The notes: generated by a model not told the origin, from the sequence alone. DNA of 64,000 nucleotides from Iodobacter sp025352645 (GCF_033446605.1 NZ_JAWQUO010000011.1:62001-126000), one strand, 5' to 3'. Shown: positions 7,659 to 15,654, numbered from the stretch's first letter. Made by a program: numbers and translations.

Positions 7659-9361
7659 CCGATGCCCAATACACGCCTGCTTTTGCAGCAGAAAACACCG
7701 CCTCTTTACCTAAACTCAGCCTAGAGCTGATCCAAACTCTGCGCAGCGATGCCAGCCAAAGCAGCCTAGGTGCCCACTTACAGCAGCTACTTGATCTAAG
7801 CGATGCAGATTACGGTGATCAGCTCAGCCACTTTCTGGGCCTGCCTTTTTTAAGTGATGACGCCATGAGTACGCTCAGCCCGCGTTACGACTTACTGCCT
7901 TACGGCGATGCGGTGGCCAAGCAGAGCTTGCTATTAGAAGGTAACGATGGCCTGTGGCTGGTGCTGGGTGATCCGTTTGATATGGCATTGCGCAATGCAC
8001 TGCGCCAAAGAATCTCTGTCAGCTATCAAACGGCATTTGCCCATCATCAGGCGCTGCGTACTTACTTAGAACAGTTTGAAACCTCGCACCGCGCCATGGA
8101 TCAGCTTGGGGCAGGCGAGCAAAGTGAAGTCAGCCAAAATGGGGTTGTTGAAATCTCTCTGGCAAGCTTAGTCAGCGATAAAAAACCCGTGGTTAAGCTG
8201 GTTAACTCCACGCTTTACGACGCGCTCAAAGCCAAAGCTTCTGATATTCATATGGAAAGCACCCCCAACGGGCTGACGATTAAATATCGTATCGACGGCG
8301 TGTTGCTGCATATTGGCGGGGCCAATGGCCTAGAAAACGCCGAGCAGGTGATCTCACGGATTAAAGTGCTGGCCGATCTGGATATTTCTGAGCGGCGCGT
8401 GCCACAAGATGGCCGTTTTAAGGCGCGGATTAATGGCCGCGAAGTCGATTTTCGCGTGTCCATCATGCCGTCTATTTATGGCGAAGATGCGGTGCTGCGG
8501 GTACTAGATAAGCAACAAAGCGGCGATGCATTTAAGCAGCTAAGGCTGGACGTGCTGGGCTTTGACGAGGGCACCATGGGGCGAATCCGCAGCCTAGCGC
8601 GTGAGCCTTACGGCCTGCTGCTGGTCACTGGGCCTACTGGTTCAGGTAAATCGACCACGCTTTACGCCACACTTTCTGAAATAAATACCGGTGAAGAAAA
8701 AATCATCACCATTGAAGACCCGGTGGAGTATCAGCTACCAGGTGTTTTACAAATTCCCGTGAATGATAAAAAAGGCCTGAGCTTTGCCCGTGGCCTGCGC
8801 TCGGTACTGCGGCATGACCCAGATAAGATCTTGGTGGGTGAGATTCGCGACGGCGAAACCGCCAATATCGCGGTGCAGGCCGCGCTCACCGGCCACTTGG
8901 TGCTGACCTCGGTGCACGCCAACAATGTGTTTTCGGTGCTCGACCGCTTTATCCATATGGGCGTAGAGCCCAATAGCTTTGTGGACGCGTTAATTGGCGT
9001 AGTGGCACAACGCTTGATTCGAAAAGTATGCCTGCACTGCATAGTGGACGATACGCCCGATGATGAGCTATTAGCCGCTTCAGGATTAAGCAGGGAAATG
9101 GTCAGCACATGGACATTTCGTAAAGGGGTGGGTTGTAAGGCCTGCCGCAATACCGGCTACCAAGGACGTAAGGCGATTGCCGAAGTTTTAAGGCTGAACG
9201 ACGAATTAAAACAAGCTATCGCCAGCCGCGCACCGGCAGTAGAGCTCAAACAACTGGCAGCCCGCTTTGGGTTTTTATCCATGCGCCGGCAAGCAATGAG
9301 CGTGGTGGCCAGCGGCGAAACCACTTTGCAAGAAATTAACCGCGTGACGTTTGTGGATTAA
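7655..9361 (+). CDS. gspE: Type II secretion assembly ATPase GspE
   Basis: Cytoplasmic hexameric ATPase that powers pseudopilus assembly. The 568-aa protein has an N-terminal MshEN-like domain, then a catalytic core with SDIHMESTPNGLTIKYRIDG, Walker A GPTGSGKSTT near residue 325, Asp box IITIEDPVEYQL, Walker B KILVGEIRDGETA and His box GHLVLTSVHANN. A tetracysteine zinc motif (CLHC near 458, CKAC near 494) is characteristic of GspE/PilB rather than retraction ATPases. A second, clearly different gspE lies at 61584-63041, so the genome encodes at least two such machines. Translation is coupled to gspF by a 4-nt overlap. Confidence 0.95.
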   Translation: MTDAQYTPAFAAENTASLPKLSLELIQTLRSDASQSSLGAHLQQLLDLSDADYGDQLSHFLGLPFLSDDAMSTLSPRYDLLPYGDAVAKQSLLLEGNDGLWLVLGDPFDMALRNALRQRISVSYQTAFAHHQALRTYLEQFETSHRAMDQLGAGEQSEVSQNGVVEISLASLVSDKKPVVKLVNSTLYDALKAKASDIHMESTPNGLTIKYRIDGVLLHIGGANGLENAEQVISRIKVLADLDISERRVPQDGRFKARINGREVDFRVSIMPSIYGEDAVLRVLDKQQSGDAFKQLRLDVLGFDEGTMGRIRSLAREPYGLLLVTGPTGSGKSTTLYATLSEINTGEEKIITIEDPVEYQLPGVLQIPVNDKKGLSFARGLRSVLRHDPDKILVGEIRDGETANIAVQAALTGHLVLTSVHANNVFSVLDRFIHMGVEPNSFVDALIGVVAQRLIRKVCLHCIVDDTPDDELLAASGLSREMVSTWTFRKGVGCKACRNTGYQGRKAIAEVLRLNDELKQAIASRAPAVELKQLAARFGFLSMRRQAMSVVASGETTLQEINRVTFVD

Positions 9362-9561
9362 GGGTTAATCACTCATGTCACGTACAAAAAAATTGGGTCC
9401 ACGAAAAGAACAGAAAGATGCACAGGCTTAAGCTAGCCTCGCTGCCTTGTTATGGTTTTTTAAGTGATGGATATGCTCATCAATCGGGATGCAAATGAAG
9501 CGGTAGGCTACTCACTAAGTACTTCAAGCTAAATTTTCTTGTATTTGAAACAGGCTAAAAA

Positions 9562-9634
9562 AGCGTCATCCCCGAGTGTTTTTGTCGGGGATCCATCAGC
9601 GTAGCTAGATTCCCGCCTACGCGGGAATGACGCT
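9562..9634. repeat. dRS3-like intergenic palindromic repeat
   Basis: The outer ends are imperfect inverted repeats (AGCGTCATCCCCG / CGGGAATGACGCT). Inside are two hairpins: CCCCGA...TCGGGG and ATTCCC-N8-GGGAAT at 9609-9628, a perfect match to the neisserial dRS3 consensus. Related copies are at 21122-21197, 25421-25494 (inverted) and, degenerate, 40763-40946. It occupies the 393-base gap between gspE and the PilM-like gene; apart from this repeat I see no gene there, only an 18-codon ORF at about 9375 without a ribosome-binding site. Confidence 0.85.
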
Positions 9635-9754
9635 GCTGATGGTCGTGATACACGATAACTTATGGTGTAGCACTTATTAATCTGTTGGTGTTTGATGTGT
9701 TTTTCGTGGACGACGTATTTTTTTAATAATGACGCTGGCGAATGGAAGTAAATC

Positions 9755-10537
9755 GTGTCCCCTTTATGGATTGAGCATAGCGTTTGGCTGGCGGGGAATA
9801 AGCTAACTCTGGCCAGCCAACCCCGCTTACAAAAAGCCGACAAGCAATGGCTGTCACAAGCGATTGATAGTCAGTCTGCTGCACTGAGTTTGCAGCAGTT
9901 GCTGGCTGCCCGCCCCGCAAGCAGCGTTAGCACGCTCAATGTGCTGCTCAGCGGAGATTGGGTGCGCTATGGCGTGCTGCCTTGGCAGGATGGCTTGTAT
10001 CAGCCTAACGACTGGCAGGCTTACGCTCGGCTTATTCTTGCACAACAATTTGGCAGCAATGCCGATGGCTGGCGGGTGTGCATCAACCCCGCAGGCTTTG
10101 GCCAGCGCCGCCTTGCCTGTGCTATGGATGAATCTATTTACCAGATCGTGCTTGAGCTAGCCAAAAGCAATAAAACCCGCCTACAAAGCGTGCAGCCCTT
10201 ATTAAGCAGCGTGATTGCGCAATATCGCCGTCAGCTTCTTGCTGCTGAATTTGCCTTAGTGGTGACAGAAAACGACAGCCTGTGCTGCGCTTTTTGGCAA
10301 GATAAGGCATGGCAAGGTGTCATCAACCTGCCGATCAATCAGGGCAGTGATGCGCTGCACAATGGTGGCATGGCGGCGCTGCTGCGCCAAGCGGCCATGC
10401 TGGCACAAGTGTCGCTCCCCAAACAAATCTACATCAGCTCATCAGCGCATTCGCTGGCTAAACTCGGCCTGCCGGGCTGTGAGGTGGCCTACCTTGGCGC
10501 AGTCCACCCCTTATTTACCGAAGGGGTTGCCACATGA
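9755..10537 (+). CDS. PilM/MshI/GspL-cytoplasmic-domain-like assembly protein
   Basis: 260-aa soluble protein without a signal peptide or membrane helix. Position (first of four genes before a secretin) and size suggest the actin-like PilM/MshI role, or the cytoplasmic half of GspL, which docks the ATPase to the PilN-like inner-membrane protein. Sequence support is weak: PilM actin-fold signatures are not obvious, although LAKLGLPGCEVAYLGAVHPLF resembles the end of an ATPase-fold domain. The start is GTG 9755, supported by GGAAG seven bases upstream. The stop (10535-10537) overlaps an ATG that begins a duplicated copy of the next gene's start. Confidence 0.7.
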   Translation: MSPLWIEHSVWLAGNKLTLASQPRLQKADKQWLSQAIDSQSAALSLQQLLAARPASSVSTLNVLLSGDWVRYGVLPWQDGLYQPNDWQAYARLILAQQFGSNADGWRVCINPAGFGQRRLACAMDESIYQIVLELAKSNKTRLQSVQPLLSSVIAQYRRQLLAAEFALVVTENDSLCCAFWQDKAWQGVINLPINQGSDALHNGGMAALLRQAAMLAQVSLPKQIYISSSAHSLAKLGLPGCEVAYLGAVHPLFTEGVAT

Positions 10538-10690
10538 AACCCGTACAACTCTATTTGTATACACGCCCAAGCTCACTCTCGATTGTAGCGGCGGCTGACC
10601 TTGATGCGGTGCATCAACGATCTACCAAAGGGGCTGCCACATGAAGCCCGTACAACTTGATTTTCATAAGCGCCCCAGCTCAACACCTTG
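10477..10690 (+). repeat. Diverged about 107-bp tandem duplication across a gene junction, with a 36-codon bridging ORF
   Basis: The junction between the PilM-like and PilN-like genes appears twice, 107 bases apart: GGGGTTGCCACATGAAACCC at about 10522 and GGGGCTGCCACATGAAGCCC at about 10629. The first copy starts an ORF (10534-10644) whose N-terminus MKPVQLYLYTRPSS mirrors the PilN-like MKPVQLDFHKRPSS. Its C-terminus LDAVHQRSTKGAAT mirrors the PilM-like LGAVHPLFTEGVAT. Both ends of the ORF overlap neighbouring genes by ATGA. A tandem duplication spanning the junction followed by divergence explains this fully. Whether the 36-aa peptide is made is unknown. Confidence 0.8.
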
Positions 10691-11165
10691 GTTGGGTCTG
10701 GTGATTGTGGTGGCCGCAGTGATTACTCTGCTATGGGTGATGACTCGGCTGGATATTGCTGAACAAATGCGTCAGCAGCTAGATAGCCAAGAAGATGAAA
10801 TCAGCTGGAATCGCCGCCGTATCGACGAAGCCCGCAATAAGGAGCAAAAAGAAGCCCCAACCAATGCCAAAGTGCAGGCCGCGCAACAAGCGCAGCAGCA
10901 AGCTATTGGCCCCGTATTAGTGGTGCTGGAGCAAACGTGGCTGCCGAACGTGGCTTACACCCGAATTGAGCTGGCCAGTGCGGAGCATCTAGTTAAGCTG
11001 GATTTGGAAGCCAAAACACTGGCCGATGCTTTAGCACTGGTAGACAGCTTGGGTAGTACCAAGGGAGTGAAGGCTGTTTCTTTATCCAGACACAATATGC
11101 GGGTCAGCGATCCGTTTCGTCCGGTACAGGTTAATCTAGATATCACATGGGAGCCGCGTCAGTGA
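10641..11165 (+). CDS. PilN-like inner-membrane assembly protein
   Basis: The 174-aa bitopic protein has a short cytoplasmic N-terminus (MKPVQLDFHKRP) and a transmembrane helix at about 18-36. A coiled coil rich in Gln/Glu/Arg follows (about 40-85), then a small periplasmic alpha/beta domain. The layout is that of PilN/MshJ or the C-terminal half of GspL. In PilN an N-terminal motif contacts PilM; here MKPVQLDF could play that part. ATG 10641 is preceded by AAAGGGG with suitable spacing. The start region is duplicated 107 bases upstream. The next gene overlaps at GTGA. Confidence 0.78.
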   Translation: MKPVQLDFHKRPSSTPWLGLVIVVAAVITLLWVMTRLDIAEQMRQQLDSQEDEISWNRRRIDEARNKEQKEAPTNAKVQAAQQAQQQAIGPVLVVLEQTWLPNVAYTRIELASAEHLVKLDLEAKTLADALALVDSLGSTKGVKAVSLSRHNMRVSDPFRPVQVNLDITWEPRQ

Positions 11166-11713
11166 ATATGCAGCGACTCTTACAACATGGCCACTGGTAT
11201 CTGCGCCAGTGGCGGCAATACGCGGGGATTCTGGCGATAGCAGGGCTGGTTTTAATGCTCTTTGCCACTGCTTTATACCTGCAAAAGCTTAAGCCGCTGC
11301 AAAAAGACTTAACCCTGCGCGAAAGCACGCTGAGCGAGGCAGCGCGTAAGCTGAAAATAGCCAGTGCAATGGCATCAAACGCGTCCCAAGCCAGCAGCGT
11401 AGCTACGCGGCTCCCCAAATCCAGCGAATTTACCGCGTTTTTACTCAAGCTTAATGCGCTGGCGGAGCAAAAACATATTGTGCTGCAGCAAAGCGATTAC
11501 AAAGCCACGCCTGAAATCAATGGCGAGCTGCTGCGCTACAGCCTGCAGTTTCCTGCCAATGGGGCTTACCCAGACGTACAGCAATTTATTGCCGAGCTGG
11601 AGAAAATGCCAGGGGTAAAAATAGAAAACCTCAGCCTCACCCGTCAGCAAATTGGCGAAGCCATGCTCAGCCTGCAAGTGCAAATGTCTTATCTAAGCGA
11701 GGTGCAGCAATGA
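11162..11713 (+). CDS. PilO/GspM-like inner-membrane assembly protein
   Basis: 183-aa bitopic protein: cytoplasmic basic N-terminus, transmembrane helix at about residues 18-40, coiled coil (KPLQKDLTLRESTLSEAARKL), then a ferredoxin-like periplasmic domain (LLRYSLQFPANGAYPDVQQFIAELEKMPGVKIENLSLTR). The final pattern is diagnostic of PilO/GspM-type proteins, which pair with PilN/GspL. I prefer GTG 11162, which overlaps the upstream stop as GTGA and has GGGAG eight bases upstream; ATG 11147 and ATG 11168 are alternatives. The stop overlaps the next ORF as ATGA. Confidence 0.82.
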   Translation: MNMQRLLQHGHWYLRQWRQYAGILAIAGLVLMLFATALYLQKLKPLQKDLTLRESTLSEAARKLKIASAMASNASQASSVATRLPKSSEFTAFLLKLNALAEQKHIVLQQSDYKATPEINGELLRYSLQFPANGAYPDVQQFIAELEKMPGVKIENLSLTRQQIGEAMLSLQVQMSYLSEVQQ

Positions 11714-11886
11714 TATTGCACTCGCCAGCCATAATACCGCTTGGGCAAAAAACATCGCTCTTCGCTGCAATCTGTAAAGTGGGCAAAGCGGTTTACCTTG
11801 CTCACGCAGATGCACCGCAATGGCCTGAACCCATACACCACGTGGGCAACTTGCCCTGCCTACAGCGGCAAGAAGGACGCTGCTAA
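11710..11886 (+). CDS. Possible 58-codon ORF bridging the PilO- and PilP-like genes
   Basis: An ORF of 58 codons fills the gap exactly: its ATG overlaps the PilO-like stop as ATGA, and its TAA overlaps the next ATG as TAATG. The product begins MILHSPAII and ends QRQEGRC; I recognise no family, and it lacks a membrane helix. Its first codons weakly resemble the PilP-like start (MISRPLQII), so it may be a third, older junction duplication rather than a working gene. The perfect start/stop overlaps would also serve to carry ribosomes to the PilP-like gene. Confidence 0.4.
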   Translation: MILHSPAIIPLGQKTSLFAAICKVGKAVYLAHADAPQWPEPIHHVGNLPCLQRQEGRC

Positions 11887-12407
11887 TGATTTCGCGCCCT
11901 TTACAAATTATTGTTGCCATCACCGCCCTGCTGACTATTTACGTGGCATGGCAAGATAGCCAGCCAGAAGAAAGCCACGAGCGCCGCCAGCAGCGTACTG
12001 CAACCGCCAGTGCGGCTCAGGCATCCGCCGTAGCAAAGGCGGTGGCGTCATCCGCCAGTAGCGTGGCGGTGAATTTATTCCCAGTGCAAACTTGGCAGCC
12101 GCCACCACCGCCGCCACCTAAACCCACACCAACGCCTAAGCCCACACCGACGCCTCCCCCCATCGCGCCGCCTTTGCCCTTTCAAGTGGTTTCTACTTGG
12201 CATGAAGGCAGCACCGATTATGTGGTGCTAGAGGCTAATGGCCAGCAGATAGTGGTTTGCCAAAGCTGCAATGCACTTGGGCGTGTACAAAAAGGCGAGA
12301 CTTTACTTGGCACTTGGCGCGTTGATCAGGTGACTCGCCAACAAATTGTGTTTACTTTCCTGCCACTGAATCAGCAGCAGGTGCTCCCTCTTGGAGCGAC
12401 TCCTTGA
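11886..12407 (+). CDS. PilP/GspC-like protein with proline-rich linker
   Basis: 173-aa bitopic protein: N-terminal transmembrane helix (about residues 5-21), an Ala/Ser-rich region, a proline-rich spacer with seven consecutive prolines and KPTPTP repeated twice (about 76-95), and a C-terminal beta domain (about 98-165) like the homology region of PilP/GspC that contacts the secretin. A cysteine pair (CQSC) lies in that domain. The rigid linker would span the periplasm between inner-membrane complex and secretin. Position directly before the secretin gene supports the role. The DNA of the linker is internally repetitive (about 21-bp units) and could change length by slippage. Confidence 0.8.
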   Translation: MISRPLQIIVAITALLTIYVAWQDSQPEESHERRQQRTATASAAQASAVAKAVASSASSVAVNLFPVQTWQPPPPPPPKPTPTPKPTPTPPPIAPPLPFQVVSTWHEGSTDYVVLEANGQQIVVCQSCNALGRVQKGETLLGTWRVDQVTRQQIVFTFLPLNQQQVLPLGATP

Positions 12408-12503
12408 AGCGCGTATTTAGCCGGTGTTCAATTACTTATAATTTCTCTGCTGCACACAGCAGGTTTTGTCTTGGGGAGCTACACCTTGAAGCGCGCATTT
12501 AGC
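12340..12503 (+). repeat. Diverged about 82-bp tandem duplication at the PilP-like/secretin junction
   Basis: The sequence around the end of the PilP-like gene recurs 82 bases later. CCTTGAAGCGCGTATTTAGC (from 12402) matches CCTTGAAGCGCGCATTTAGC (from 12484), and upstream CAGCAGGTGCTCCCTCTTGG matches CAGCAGGTTTTGTCTTGG. The first copy has a TTGA overlap with the stop codon and opens a short dead-end ORF of 32 codons. The second copy is the real secretin start, where a small insertion has made the strong ribosome-binding site GGGGAG. Confidence 0.75.
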
Positions 12504-14471
12504 ATGACTCTTATCGCGGCCAGCCTGCTAACAGGCTGCGCTGCCGACATGGCCCGCAAGCAGGGTGAATCATTAATCTATGAAGGCGAAGTAGAGCAAG
12601 GATTACAATTATTAAGAGAAAAATCCAAGCTTTACCCTGACGATATTAAGCTGCGTACCAGTTATCAGCGCCAATTAGACAGCACACTCAATCTATTACT
12701 AAAAGAAGCCGACAATGCCCGTGCGCGCGGCGATATTGAGCTGGCCACCAATCGCTATCAGCAAATGCTCTCGCACGATAATGGCAATTACCGTGCGCAA
12801 GAAGGCCTTAGGCTAACTGAGATCGCGGCGCGGCAAGATTCCATGCTGAAATATGCACGGGAAATCAAAGAAAGTAAGCCTGATGAAGCACTCGATGTGC
12901 TAGCGCAAATTTTAAATGACAACCCTAGAAATCCGCAGGCACTTAGGCTGCGCGATGAGATAGAAAGCCGTAAGACCCGCGAAGCCACGCTGCGCCCAGG
13001 TTTGGCTCAGTCTTTAAAAAACCCGATTTCTTTGCAATTTAAAGACCAAAGCATTAGCAGCGTATTTGATATTATTTCGCGCATAGGTAAAGTCAATTTT
13101 ATTTTTGACCGCGATGTTGCCCCTAATCTGCGCACAACTATTTATGCGCACGATAGCAGCGTTGAAGACGTAATCAATTTAATTTTGACCACCAATCAAT
13201 TAGATAAAAAAATACTGAATGAAAACACCATTCTGATTTATCCAAAGCGCCCAGATAAAGACCGTGATTACAAAGATTTGGTGATGCGCACCTTTTATTT
13301 ATCCAATGCCGATCCAAAACAGGTATTGGCCATGATTAAGCAAATGGTTAAAACCAAAGATGTGTATATCGACGAGCGTTTATCCATGCTGGTTATGCGG
13401 GATACGCCCGAAGCCATCGCCGTGGCCGAGCGGCTCATTGCGGCCCAAGATTTGCCGCAATCAGAGATTATATTAGATGTAGAAATCCTAGAAGTCAGCA
13501 GCACCGATTTACTTAATATGGGGATTCAATATCCAGACACCATTAGTGCATCGCTTGCGCCCATTAATGTGCCACTGATTGGCACAACGAGCACGCCGGC
13601 CGGAAACATTAGCTTGGATAGGCTAAGTAATCTAAATAAAAGCGATGTATTAGTGAACCTTGGCAACCCGATGATCAGCGCCAACTTCACCCACAATAAG
13701 GGCACGACCAATATTTTAGCCAACCCCAAAATTCGTGTTAAAAACCGTGAGAAAGCCAAGGTACAGATTGGTGAACGCGTACCCGTTGTGACCACCACCA
13801 ATAATAACGGCACCACCTCAGAATCCATCACCTACCTTGATGTGGGGCTAACGCTGAATGTAGAACCCGTGCTATCCAATGATAACGATATCAGCGTTAA
13901 AGTATCGCTAGAGGTATCCAACGTTACCGGCAGCATTACCACCCGTAACGGCTTAATCGCTTACAAAGTGGGCACGCGCAATGCCACCACCAATATGAGC
14001 GCTAGGGATGGAGAAACACAGGTACTGGCTGGCTTATTATCCCGCACCGATCAATCCACCGGTAACGCCCTGCCTGGCCTTGGCGAGCTACCTGGCCTTG
14101 ATCGCCTCTTTGGTAATAAAAAAGACGATAACGCCAAAACCGAGCTAATTCTGCTGATTACCCCGCGTGTGGTGCGCAATTTGGCGATTCCATCACCACA
14201 TATCACCACCTTTGAAAGCGGCACAGAAGGCGCAATCAGTATCAGCCCACTGCGCCTGCGCACCAGCTCCAGCATTAAAATCAACAGTAATTCTAGCGGT
14301 AGCGTCATGATGCCAGCACCACAAGTCGTGATAGCACAGCCCGCACCAGAGCCAGCACCGGCTCAAGTACCCGTGCCAAGCCAAAGCGAGGAATTTGTAC
14401 CTAAATCCACGCCGCCCGCACCAGAGCCCACCCCTTTACCTGCTCGCGGCAACGGTATGGGACGCCGTTAA
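12486..14471 (+). CDS. Secretin of the PilQ/GspD/MshL superfamily, lipoprotein form
   Basis: Outer-membrane secretin of 661 aa. TTG 12486 gives a basic leader and lipobox LLTGC with the acylated Cys at residue 18, so the protein carries its own lipid anchor. A helical TPR-like region (about 25-170) precedes a secretin/TonB short N-terminal-like domain (ISLQFKDQSISSVFDII). N-domains follow, then the secretin core from ILDVEILEVSSTDLLNMGI to LILLITPRVVR. The tail is Pro/Ala-rich. I chose TTG because GGGGAG lies seven bases upstream and the alternative ATG 12504 loses the basic leader. The N-terminal repeats suggest a pilus- or MSHA-like secretin rather than classic GspD; canonical gspD is at the right edge. 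Confidence 0.93.
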   Translation: MKRAFSMTLIAASLLTGCAADMARKQGESLIYEGEVEQGLQLLREKSKLYPDDIKLRTSYQRQLDSTLNLLLKEADNARARGDIELATNRYQQMLSHDNGNYRAQEGLRLTEIAARQDSMLKYAREIKESKPDEALDVLAQILNDNPRNPQALRLRDEIESRKTREATLRPGLAQSLKNPISLQFKDQSISSVFDIISRIGKVNFIFDRDVAPNLRTTIYAHDSSVEDVINLILTTNQLDKKILNENTILIYPKRPDKDRDYKDLVMRTFYLSNADPKQVLAMIKQMVKTKDVYIDERLSMLVMRDTPEAIAVAERLIAAQDLPQSEIILDVEILEVSSTDLLNMGIQYPDTISASLAPINVPLIGTTSTPAGNISLDRLSNLNKSDVLVNLGNPMISANFTHNKGTTNILANPKIRVKNREKAKVQIGERVPVVTTTNNNGTTSESITYLDVGLTLNVEPVLSNDNDISVKVSLEVSNVTGSITTRNGLIAYKVGTRNATTNMSARDGETQVLAGLLSRTDQSTGNALPGLGELPGLDRLFGNKKDDNAKTELILLITPRVVRNLAIPSPHITTFESGTEGAISISPLRLRTSSSIKINSNSSGSVMMPAPQVVIAQPAPEPAPAQVPVPSQSEEFVPKSTPPAPEPTPLPARGNGMGRR

Positions 14472-14473
14472 AT

Positions 14474-14968
14474 ATGTTAGCAAGCGCACCCCGCAGCAGG
14501 TTTAATCAAGGTTTTACCTTGATCGAGCTGATGGTTACGCTCACGATTTTGGCTGTTTTAGCCACTGTAGCCATGCCACTCTCGCAAATTACGGCCACTC
14601 GCCAAAGAGAGGAAGACCTGCGCCGCGCGCTGTGGCAAATTCGCAGTGGGCTGGATGCCTATAAACAAGCTGCAGACGATGGGCAGATCAAAAAGTCGCT
14701 CGATGAATCGGGTTACCCTCCTAATCTGGCGGTATTAACCGAAGGCGTAAAAGACGCCAAAGATCCAAATGGCAAAATGATTTACTTTCTGCGCCGCCTC
14801 CCCCGCGATCCATTTTGTGACTGCCCAAGCAGCACCGATGAAAAAACGTGGGGGCTACGCAGCTACACCAGCCCGCCCGATTCACCACAAGCAGGCCGAG
14901 ATGTATTTGATGTTTATTCCTTAAGCACCGGCATAGGCTTAAATGGCGTGGCTTATAAAAAGTGGTAA
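14474..14968 (+). CDS. GspG-like pseudopilin, first of three after the secretin
   Basis: 164-aa prepilin-like protein. Cleavage site NQG|FTLIELMVTLTILAVLATVAMPL with Glu at +5 after a 14-residue leader, followed by helix RQREEDLRRALWQIRSGLDAYKQAADDG. Its globular part has the GspG-type YPPNLAVLTEGV and LRRLPRDPFCDCPSS segments, with a nearby cysteine pair that may form a disulphide. It begins two bases after the secretin stop. It is probably a minor component of the same machine; I cannot assign a GspH/I/J/K letter. Confidence 0.88.
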   Translation: MLASAPRSRFNQGFTLIELMVTLTILAVLATVAMPLSQITATRQREEDLRRALWQIRSGLDAYKQAADDGQIKKSLDESGYPPNLAVLTEGVKDAKDPNGKMIYFLRRLPRDPFCDCPSSTDEKTWGLRSYTSPPDSPQAGRDVFDVYSLSTGIGLNGVAYKKW

Positions 14969-14976
14969 ATAATGTC

Positions 14977-15092
14977 CTGATTATGGCTCTTGCTCAAAAA
15001 AAAACATGTATTGCATATCGGCCAATATGCCGTAGGGGCGCTGCTTGCTGCGCCCTGCTCAGCAAGGGCGCAGCAAGCAGCGCCCCTACGGC
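14977..15092. repeat. 27-bp perfect inverted repeat, preceded by a MITE-type end
   Basis: The arms at 15029-15055 and 15066-15092 are perfect reverse complements (GTAGGGGCGCTGCTTGCTGC...), giving a 27-bp stem with a 10-base loop between two pseudopilin genes. At 14977-14997 a sequence nearly identical to the terminal repeat of the element at 61038-61208 (CTGATTATGGCTCTTGCTCA) is present, but no matching right end follows. This looks like a truncated element. Such a stem should strongly affect RNA processing within the operon. Confidence 0.88.
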
Positions 15093-15282
15093 TTCGACAA
15101 AAACAAGCTAGAGGCATACTCAGCAATAATGCTACGCAGCCCACTAAAAAAACAAACAGATACCACATGACCATTACTTTTAGATCCGTTTTTTTCATGT
15201 ATTTAGTGTTTCTCGTGGATAAATAGTCTTTGTTCGTAACATCAACTGGTAACTTATATTGCTCAAGCCAAGAAGGCTATGT

Positions 15283-15654
15283 ATGAAAAAAACCCTATCT
15301 GGTTTCACCTTAATCGAGCTACTTGTTGTGCTCGCCATTATGGCCAGTCTACTCACGCTGGTGGTGCCGCGCTATTTTCATCAAACCGAGCGCGCTAATG
15401 AAACGGTACTCAAACATAATTTAGTCGCCATGCGCGATGCCATCGATAAGTTTTATGCCGATTCTGGCCGCTACCCCAGCAATATTGCGGAGTTAGTGAG
15501 CCAGAAATACCTACGCGAAATGCCTATGGACCCGATCACCAGCAAAAACGATAGTTGGCAGGTGGTTGCCCCAAGCAATGCCAGCGGCGTGTATGACGTA
15601 AAAAGTGGCGCTGAGGGGAACGGCAATGATGGCTCCGCTTACAATAGCTGGTAA
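15283..15654 (+). CDS. GspG/PulG-like pseudopilin
   Basis: 123-aa prepilin-like protein with very short leader MKKTLSG|FTLIELLVVLAIMASLLTLVVPRYF, Glu at +5, then the GspG-like helix and NLVAMRDAIDKFYADSGRYPSNIAELV, ending YNSW. ATG 15283 has AGAAGG six bases upstream; the in-frame ATG at 15259 lacks this spacing. It follows a 314-base gap holding the 27-bp hairpin and may have its own promoter. The 3' end overlaps the next gene by 29 bases. Confidence 0.9.
   Translation: MKKTLSGFTLIELLVVLAIMASLLTLVVPRYFHQTERANETVLKHNLVAMRDAIDKFYADSGRYPSNIAELVSQKYLREMPMDPITSKNDSWQVVAPSNASGVYDVKSGAEGNGNDGSAYNSW

Noticed and set aside
9529..9843. 104-codon minus-strand ORF across the dRS3-like repeat
   Set aside because: Its protein is the translation of the palindromic repeat (FPRRRESS), a common artefact, and it overlaps the start of the PilM-like gene on the other strand.
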